A stretch of 64,000 nt of DNA. It comes from Actinopolymorpha pittospori (GTDB lineage Bacteria; Actinomycetota; Actinomycetes; Propionibacteriales; Actinopolymorphaceae). This document shows, piece by piece, positions 59,684 through 64,000 of this stretch. Location: NCBI RefSeq assembly GCF_014873875.1, contig NZ_JADBEM010000001.1, positions 3,348,001 through 3,412,000 on the forward strand, given 5' to 3'. The notes below the pieces were generated by a model. The model saw only the letters and a list, made by a program, of their open reading frames with translations, did not search any database and was not told the origin of the DNA. A program made the position numbers and the translations under genes. Each line of letters begins with the position of its first letter. Within the stretch, counting starts at the first letter, position 1.

Positions 59684-59775
59684 CACCTCTGTCGACACCT
59701 GACGCCGCTGCCAACACCTGACGCCACTGCCAACACCTGACATCTCTGCCAACACCTGACACTTCTGGAGACATC
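59681..59775 (+). repeat. 5 x 19 bp tandem repeat beginning at the GH127 stop codon
   Basis: Five head-to-tail units of 19 bases (59681-59699, 59700-59718, 59719-59737, 59738-59756, 59757-59775), consensus TGACGCCNCTGCCAACACC. Units 2 and 3 differ at one position, and the outer units are more diverged. The first three bases are the GH127 stop codon, and the array ends 52 bases before the next gene. It fills most of the spacer in an otherwise tight operon. Confidence 0.92.
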
Positions 59776-59827
59776 TGGAACCACCAAGAGCAAGGGGTGC
59801 CGACCGACGCGCGGACGAGGAGGAGCG

Positions 59828-61141
59828 GTGGAGTTCTCACGCAGGACCTTGTTGACACTCGCGGGCGCCGGTACGGCATCCGCCCTGCTCACGAGCTGTG
59901 CCCACCGGCTCGCCGAGGTCGACGTCACCGTCGCCGGCTTCGGGGAGGGCGCGAAGGGAACGATCAACGTCTGGTGCCGGTCGGAGACGCAGACCGGCAT
60001 CCAGACGATGGTCGACGCCTTCCACGCTGCACAGGACCGCATCCGGGTACGGCTCACACCGGTGCTCGGCGGCCAGTACGTCACCAAGCTCGCGACCGCG
60101 ATCCGCGGCGGCCGGGTGCCGGACCTGGTCGACATCGACGACATCAACTCCGCGCTCTTCATCTACCGCGACGCGTTCACCGACCTCACCGACGCCATCC
60201 GGCGACTGCCCGGGGCCGACCGGCTCAGCCCCGGGCACCTCGCCCTCGCCACCCGGAACAAGCGCTACTACGGTGTGCCGTTCCTCGCGGACAACTCCGT
60301 GATGTGGTGCAACGGCGACCTGTTCGAGCGGGCCGGAGTCGACGTGGACGAGGCGACCGGATCCTTCGAGGGATACCTCGAGGCGGCCCGCGCGATCACC
60401 CGACTCGGCCGCGGCTTCTACGGCTGGTCCCTGCCCGGTAACGCCTCCGGGTCACTCGGCTTCCGGGTACAGCCGCACATCTGGGCGGCGAAGACCGACC
60501 TGATCGCCGGCCAGATCGGCGGGCAGCGCGGCAACGTGGCCGGTAACGCGGCGCTGAGGCGAACCCTGGAGTTCCTGCGCACACTGTGGACCGAGAAGCT
60601 CGTACCACCAGGTGCCTACTCCGACGACAACTCCCGAGGTGCGGCCGACTTCCTGGGCGGCCGGGTCGGTATGAGGTCGGACTCCTACGGGTCGATCGTT
60701 CCCGACACCAAGCCCGACTTCCTGAAGCGGGTCGAGGTGCGCCTGCTCGCCGGACCCGAGGGTGGGCGGAGCTTCTTCGACGGCGGCGACAACTTCTCCA
60801 TCCCCAACGGCGCCGCGAACCCTTCCGCCGCGTGGGAGTTCGTGCGCTTCTGCATCGACGTCAAGCGGCAGTCGACACTGCCGAGCGGTGGCTACACCCC
60901 GATCCGCTCCGATGCCGCGACACCGGAGTTCCGGAAACGCTACCCACTCGCCGTGTCCCCGCTGGAGAACCTCGACGCGGGATACGCGCCACTGTCGCTG
61001 TCCTACAACCGCATCTACAACCAAAGTGACGGACCGTGGCTGGAGATGATCCGCCGGGCGGTCTTCGAAGGAGAGGTGGAAGCCGCGATGGAGGACGCGC
61101 AGCAGCGCTACGACCTGATCCTGCGGCAGGCGGACGCATGA
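59828..61141 (+). CDS. ABC-transporter sugar-binding lipoprotein (family 1)
   Basis: The product has 437 residues. The Tat-like signal 'MEFSRRTLLTLAGAG' is followed by lipobox 'LLTSC' with Cys24. The mature protein has the extracellular sugar-binding fold: 'TINVWCRSETQTGIQTMVDA', 'GRVPDLVDIDDIN', 'YYGVPFLADNSVMWCNGDLF', 'GGDNFSIPNGAANPSAAWEF'. It should deliver an arabino-oligosaccharide or related sugar to the two permeases that follow. GTG 59828 has AGGAG upstream. The 3' end overlaps the first permease as ATGA. The tandem repeat lies just before the gene. Confidence 0.93.
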   Translation: MEFSRRTLLTLAGAGTASALLTSCAHRLAEVDVTVAGFGEGAKGTINVWCRSETQTGIQTMVDAFHAAQDRIRVRLTPVLGGQYVTKLATAIRGGRVPDLVDIDDINSALFIYRDAFTDLTDAIRRLPGADRLSPGHLALATRNKRYYGVPFLADNSVMWCNGDLFERAGVDVDEATGSFEGYLEAARAITRLGRGFYGWSLPGNASGSLGFRVQPHIWAAKTDLIAGQIGGQRGNVAGNAALRRTLEFLRTLWTEKLVPPGAYSDDNSRGAADFLGGRVGMRSDSYGSIVPDTKPDFLKRVEVRLLAGPEGGRSFFDGGDNFSIPNGAANPSAAWEFVRFCIDVKRQSTLPSGGYTPIRSDAATPEFRKRYPLAVSPLENLDAGYAPLSLSYNRIYNQSDGPWLEMIRRAVFEGEVEAAMEDAQQRYDLILRQADA

Positions 61142-62058
61142 GCACCCTCACCAACCGCGTCGCCGCCCCCGCCCGCACCCGTCGGCAGGGTTCGCTGACA
61201 CATCCGTCCCGAGTCGGCCTGGCCCTCGTCGCTCCGGCGGCACTCTTCGTCACCGTCTTCGTCTTCGTCCCGCTCGTCGTCGCGATCTACATCTCGCTGA
61301 CGAACTTCCCGCTGATCGGGCCGTACCACTTCATCGGCCTGGAAAACTACCGGCTCGCGCTCACCGACCCGGTGTTCGGTCGGTCGATCCTCTACACACT
61401 CCTCTACACCGCGATCGTCACCGGTCCCATCCTGGTGCTCGGCTACGCACTCGCGGTGATGGTGCGGTCCAACCGGCGTGGTTCGACGTTGCTGCGTACG
61501 TTCTTCTTCCTGCCGCACGTCGTCGGGCTCACGACCCTCAGCTTCCTCATGCTGCTCGAGGCGCAACCCAACAGCGGCGCTGTCAACATCGTCCTGCGTG
61601 CCCTCGGCGTCACCGACGGAACGACAGCCTGGCTCGTCAACGGCCCGTTGGCGACGGCCCTCATCTGCGTCCTGGTCGTCTGGGGCGTCTCGGGCCTCAC
61701 GATGGTGCTGCTCATGTCCGGGATGCAGGGCATCCCGCGGGAGATCTACGAGTCGGCCGAGATGGACGGTGCCACCTGGTGGCAGACCGAGCGCCGCATC
61801 ACGATCCCGATGCTGCGTCGTACGATCACGCTGAGTCTGATCATCTCCGTGATCGGGTCGTTCCTCGCCTTCACGCAGTTCTACATCCTCACCCAGGGCG
61901 GGCCCGGTTCGGACACGACGACGGTCGTCATGGCGATCTACCGCCGGGCGTTCGTGGACCTGCAGCTTGGTGCCGCGACCGCCATGTCGCTCATCCTGGT
62001 GGTCATCACCGCAGTGGTGACCGCCGTACAGTTCTGGCTGCTCCGCGAGAAGGACTGA
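61138..62058 (+). CDS. ABC-transporter permease (MalF/UgpA type)
   Basis: The product has 306 residues and six membrane helices. The EAA loop that contacts the ATPase is 'EIYESAEMDGATWWQTERRI' followed by 'TIPML'. Helix 1 follows a 30-residue basic N-terminus. 'FNFPL'-type ('LTNFPLIGPYHFIGLENY') and 'QFYILTQGGPGSDTTTVVM' segments are usual for sugar importers of this class. The start overlaps the binding-protein stop. No ATPase gene is in the operon, as commonly seen in actinomycetes where one shared MsiK-type ATPase serves several importers. Confidence 0.94.
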   Translation: MSTLTNRVAAPARTRRQGSLTHPSRVGLALVAPAALFVTVFVFVPLVVAIYISLTNFPLIGPYHFIGLENYRLALTDPVFGRSILYTLLYTAIVTGPILVLGYALAVMVRSNRRGSTLLRTFFFLPHVVGLTTLSFLMLLEAQPNSGAVNIVLRALGVTDGTTAWLVNGPLATALICVLVVWGVSGLTMVLLMSGMQGIPREIYESAEMDGATWWQTERRITIPMLRRTITLSLIISVIGSFLAFTQFYILTQGGPGSDTTTVVMAIYRRAFVDLQLGAATAMSLILVVITAVVTAVQFWLLREKD

Positions 62059-62063
62059 GGCCC

Positions 62064-62978
62064 ATGGCCGCAACCACCACCACGGCACGAACGGTCCGAC
62101 GCGGCACCCGCGCGCCCGCCACCCCGGGCTCGTCCGGGCCCGAGCGCGACACACACGTCAAGCGCGTGTTGTACGTTGTCGGGGGAGCCGGTGCGCTCCT
62201 CGTCTTCGCCGTGCCGCTCGTCTTCGCGCTGGTGCGTTCGGTCCAGCCGGGTGACGTCATCGTCTCCGCACCCCACGCGTCCACCTTCTTCCACTGGACG
62301 TGGGAGAACTTCTCCGGGCTCGGCGCCCAGGGACCGCTGCGCCGCTCGATCATCAACAGCCTGGTGGTGTCGCTGTCGACCGCCGCGCTCACCACGGTGC
62401 TCGCGACGCTTGCCGGCTACGGCTTCGCGAAGTTTCGCTTCCACGGCCGCGGCCTGCTCTTCGGCCTCATCCTGCTGACCATGATGGTGCCGTTCCAGGC
62501 GATCCTCACGCCGTTGTACCTCCAGCTCAACACCATGGGCCTGACCGACTCCCTGCTCGGCCTCGTCCTCTTCTACACGACGGTGAATCTGCCGTTCGGC
62601 GTCTTCGTCATGCGCAACGCGTTCGCGGCGGTCCCGACCGAACTCGAGGACTCCGCCCACGTGGACGGGTGCGGCACGCTGCGGTTGCTGGTCTCGGTGC
62701 TACGCCCGTTGATCGTTCCGGGGGCGGCGACCGCGGCGCTGTACGCCTTCCTCGCGTCCTGGACGGAGTTCCTCGGTGCGCTGACCTTCCTGACCGACCA
62801 GGATCTCTACACGTTGCCGATCAGCCTGGTGAACCTGCAGGAGGGCACCTACGGCGAGGTCAACTTCGGGTTGCTCGCCGCGGGCGCCGTGGTCGCGATG
62901 ATCCCGTGTGTGGTGCTGTACGTCGCACTGCAACGCTTCTACGTCGCGGGTCTCGCTTCGGGCTCCGTCAAGGGCTGA
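62064..62978 (+). CDS. ABC-transporter permease (MalG/UgpE type)
   Basis: The product has 304 residues and six membrane helices after a 30-residue basic N-terminus. The EAA-like loop reads 'PTELEDSAHVDGCGTLRLLV', and 'MMVPFQAILTPLYLQLNTMG' and 'ASWTEFLGALTFLTDQDLYT' are typical of the second subunit of sugar importers. It pairs with the preceding permease, 5 bases after its stop. Its last 40 bases overlap the oppositely transcribed gene at 62939-63424. It ends the LacI-controlled unit. Confidence 0.94.
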   Translation: MAATTTTARTVRRGTRAPATPGSSGPERDTHVKRVLYVVGGAGALLVFAVPLVFALVRSVQPGDVIVSAPHASTFFHWTWENFSGLGAQGPLRRSIINSLVVSLSTAALTTVLATLAGYGFAKFRFHGRGLLFGLILLTMMVPFQAILTPLYLQLNTMGLTDSLLGLVLFYTTVNLPFGVFVMRNAFAAVPTELEDSAHVDGCGTLRLLVSVLRPLIVPGAATAALYAFLASWTEFLGALTFLTDQDLYTLPISLVNLQEGTYGEVNFGLLAAGAVVAMIPCVVLYVALQRFYVAGLASGSVKG

Positions 62979-63424
62979 GTGCGAGTGAGTTCCATGACCC
63001 AGTTGCTGACCCAGGTCCTTTCTCCGTCGACGGAGAACGACTGCTCCCACCGCGCGGAGTGTGCGGTGATGTCGGACCAGACGAAGCGCACCCGGACCGG
63101 CGTCCCGGCGTGGGTGTCGTCGCCGTAGAAGTCGCCTCGTCCGTCGGTGAAGCGGCCGACGACCGGAGGGAAGAGCGTGCCGGTGCGCCTGCTTGCCCAG
63201 TACAGCGACCACTCCTGTCTCGCGGGGTCGAACAGCCGCAGGGTGAGCCCGCTGAACCCCTTCGTGGGGAAGTCGATCTCGTCGAAGCTGGCGCCGCCCG
63301 CGAAGTGTCGGGACGCGTGGCTGCGCGCCGGGAACTCCTCCCATTCGCTGGTCTCGTCCAGGAAGTCGGTCCGCCACCGGTTGGCGACGTCCCAGGTGCC
63401 GGTGAAGAAGTCGAAGTCGTTCAT
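62939..63424 (-). CDS. Conserved small beta-rich protein (DUF1579-like), unknown function
   Basis: The product has 161 residues from ATG 63424, which overlaps the upstream gene's stop as ATGA. The sequence 'FDFFTGTWDVANRWRTDFLD', 'DEIDFPTKGFSGLTLRLFDP', 'EWSLYWASRRTGTLFPPVVG' and 'SARWEQSFSVDGERTW' recalls the lipocalin-like DUF1579 group found in many actinomycetes. It probably binds a small hydrophobic ligand, but no role is established. Its 3' end extends 40 bases into the permease gene on the opposite strand. Confidence 0.8.
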   Translation of the reverse strand: MNDFDFFTGTWDVANRWRTDFLDETSEWEEFPARSHASRHFAGGASFDEIDFPTKGFSGLTLRLFDPARQEWSLYWASRRTGTLFPPVVGRFTDGRGDFYGDDTHAGTPVRVRFVWSDITAHSARWEQSFSVDGERTWVSNWVMELTRTQPLTEPEARPAT

Positions 63425-63924
63425 GGGCGGTCTCCCGTCGTGCCGTCGGGCAGGGTGTCGGCGATGTATGCGTCGAGGTCGGGTCCGTCCGGGCGGTCCG
63501 GGTCGCTGCCCTCGGGTGCGAGCAGGTGACGCACCCACGCGTCACGTTCGTGCAGGATCGGCGGCAGCTCCCACACGCAACCGATGAGTGATCCGCGCAG
63601 CCGGACGAAGTGCGTGGGGTCCGTGTCCGGGCAGCCCAGCACCGGCTGGCCCGCCGCGGCCCCCTCGAAGTGCAGGGCGTTGTCCCACATCCAGCTGTAG
63701 GCGTTGAGGTAGGCGCCGGTGTCGCCGCCCTTGTGCAGGATGACGAAGGTCGCCGGCGGTGTGCCGTCCGGCTCGGGCAGGAGTTCGGGCAGGATCGCGT
63801 ACGCCTCGCGCACGATCTCGGGCGCGATACCGGCCGGGTCGGCGGTGACGTGGTAGCGCTTGACGCGGCGGCCGGCCACCTCGATCGGCGGCGGCACCCG
63901 CAACAGTTTCTCCGCGAAGGGCAT
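63421..63924 (-). CDS. Conserved protein of unknown function
   Basis: The product has 167 residues from ATG 63924. It contains 'ILPELLPEPDGTPPATFVIL', 'GDTGAYLNAYSWMWDNALHF' and 'PTHFVRLRGSLIGCVWELPP' with a final 'ERDAWVRHLL', and no recognised domain. Similar short proteins are seen next to WYL-type regulators. It overlaps the downstream gene by 4 bases, and it is divergent from a WYL/YafY-like regulator gene across 39 bases, so control by that regulator is likely. Confidence 0.75.
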   Translation of the reverse strand: MPFAEKLLRVPPPIEVAGRRVKRYHVTADPAGIAPEIVREAYAILPELLPEPDGTPPATFVILHKGGDTGAYLNAYSWMWDNALHFEGAAAGQPVLGCPDTDPTHFVRLRGSLIGCVWELPPILHERDAWVRHLLAPEGSDPDRPDGPDLDAYIADTLPDGTTGDRP

Positions 63925-63945
63925 GACTGGACGCTAGGGCCCTTC

Positions 63946-63966
63946 CACTGTCATCTTGTGTCAGTG
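63946..63966. promoter_or_regulatory. Candidate operator over the regulator start codon
   Basis: A 21-base imperfect palindrome with arms CACTGTCA and TGTCAGTG (seven of ten pairs match) lies between the divergent genes. Its last bases form the GTG start of the regulator at 63964. It is a natural site for autoregulation. Confidence 0.6.
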
Positions 63967-64000
63967 AAGTCCAGCCGACTGCTGTCGATCCTGCTGCTCC
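63964..64000 (+). CDS. WYL/YafY-type transcriptional regulator (3'-partial)
   Basis: Only the first 12 codons lie in the window. GTG 63964 gives 'VKSSRLLSILLL', the very common start of YafY-like helix-turn-helix proteins with a WYL ligand-binding domain. A palindrome covers the start codon and there is no Shine-Dalgarno sequence, so the mRNA may be leaderless. The identification depends on 12 residues and position alone. Confidence 0.65.
   Translation, partial: MKSSRLLSILLL

Noticed and set aside
57458..59755. 765-codon minus-strand frame opposite GH127
   Set aside because: Composition of an antisense shadow, and GH127 has a complete zinc/Cys active site.
1..64000. CRISPR arrays, tRNA or rRNA genes, transposases, integrases, phage genes
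   Set aside because: Scanned for spaced repeats, cloverleaf-like segments and recombinase motifs. The only repeats found are the tandem and dispersed ones listed.

Overview
The window is high-GC DNA with short intergenic gaps, many GTG starts and frequent ATGA or GTGA stop/start overlaps. It also carries a mycobacterial/streptomycete-type LexA box and a P450 ferredoxin of the actinobacterial kind. It comes from an actinomycete chromosome. The carbohydrate-scavenging content (GH92, GH127, PF12831 FAD oxidoreductase, PhyH dioxygenases, enolase-superfamily dehydratase, solute-binding lipoproteins) would fit a Kribbella/Actinopolymorpha-like soil organism, but genus placement is inference.

Region 1 (1-11983, all +) reads as one long operon. 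It encodes a WD40/PD40 propeller protein (5' end outside the window), a GT2 glycosyltransferase, a methyltransferase, an RmlD-like reductase, a GT75 (UDP-arabinopyranose mutase-like) protein, a 3-hydroxyacyl-CoA dehydrogenase, a KAS III-type synthase, a MaoC hydratase, a PAPS-type sulfotransferase, a GT4 glycosyltransferase, a hexapeptide acetyltransferase and a polytopic membrane protein. Together they look like a pathway for a sulfated, acylated glycan or glycolipid. I do not recognise it as a described system.

Region 2 (12040-21665) is mixed housekeeping and accessory material: an MDR dehydrogenase, a GAF protein with a degenerate histidine-kinase core next to an APH-fold kinase, a PP2C-like protein whose 3' end runs antisense into that kinase gene, methyltransferases, small oxidoreductase/VOC proteins and argS.

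Region 3 (21904-29986) is a secreted-enzyme locus. A very large GH92 alpha-mannosidase gene carries two apparent -1 frameshifts. It is followed by an SGNH esterase with the same C-terminal Ig-like/discoidin/FN3 module, and the boundary shows a tandem-duplication scar. Two small exported or anchored proteins follow.

Region 4 (30006-42045) holds a large FAD oxidoreductase, two PhyH oxygenases, dinB with a LexA box over its start codon, an acetyltransferase, a CPBP protease, a TetR regulator with paired operators facing an SDR gene, and a frameshifted MFS exporter.

Region 5 (42177-54479) holds catabolic units: an enolase-superfamily dehydratase with a peptide-type binding protein, a complete P450/ferredoxin/ferredoxin-reductase operon, and a binding protein divergent from a DapA-like aldolase and its FCD-GntR regulator. 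A methyltransferase and an MFS exporter end tail to tail.

Region 6 (54737-64000) holds a TetR gene divergent from that exporter, a DUF6131-type mini-membrane protein, a phosphodiesterase, and a LacI-controlled unit (GH127 beta-L-arabinofuranosidase, binding protein, two permeases). A 5 x 19 bp tandem repeat begins at the GH127 stop codon. The window ends in the first codons of a WYL/YafY-type regulator. No rRNA, tRNA, CRISPR array, intact insertion sequence or prophage gene was seen.
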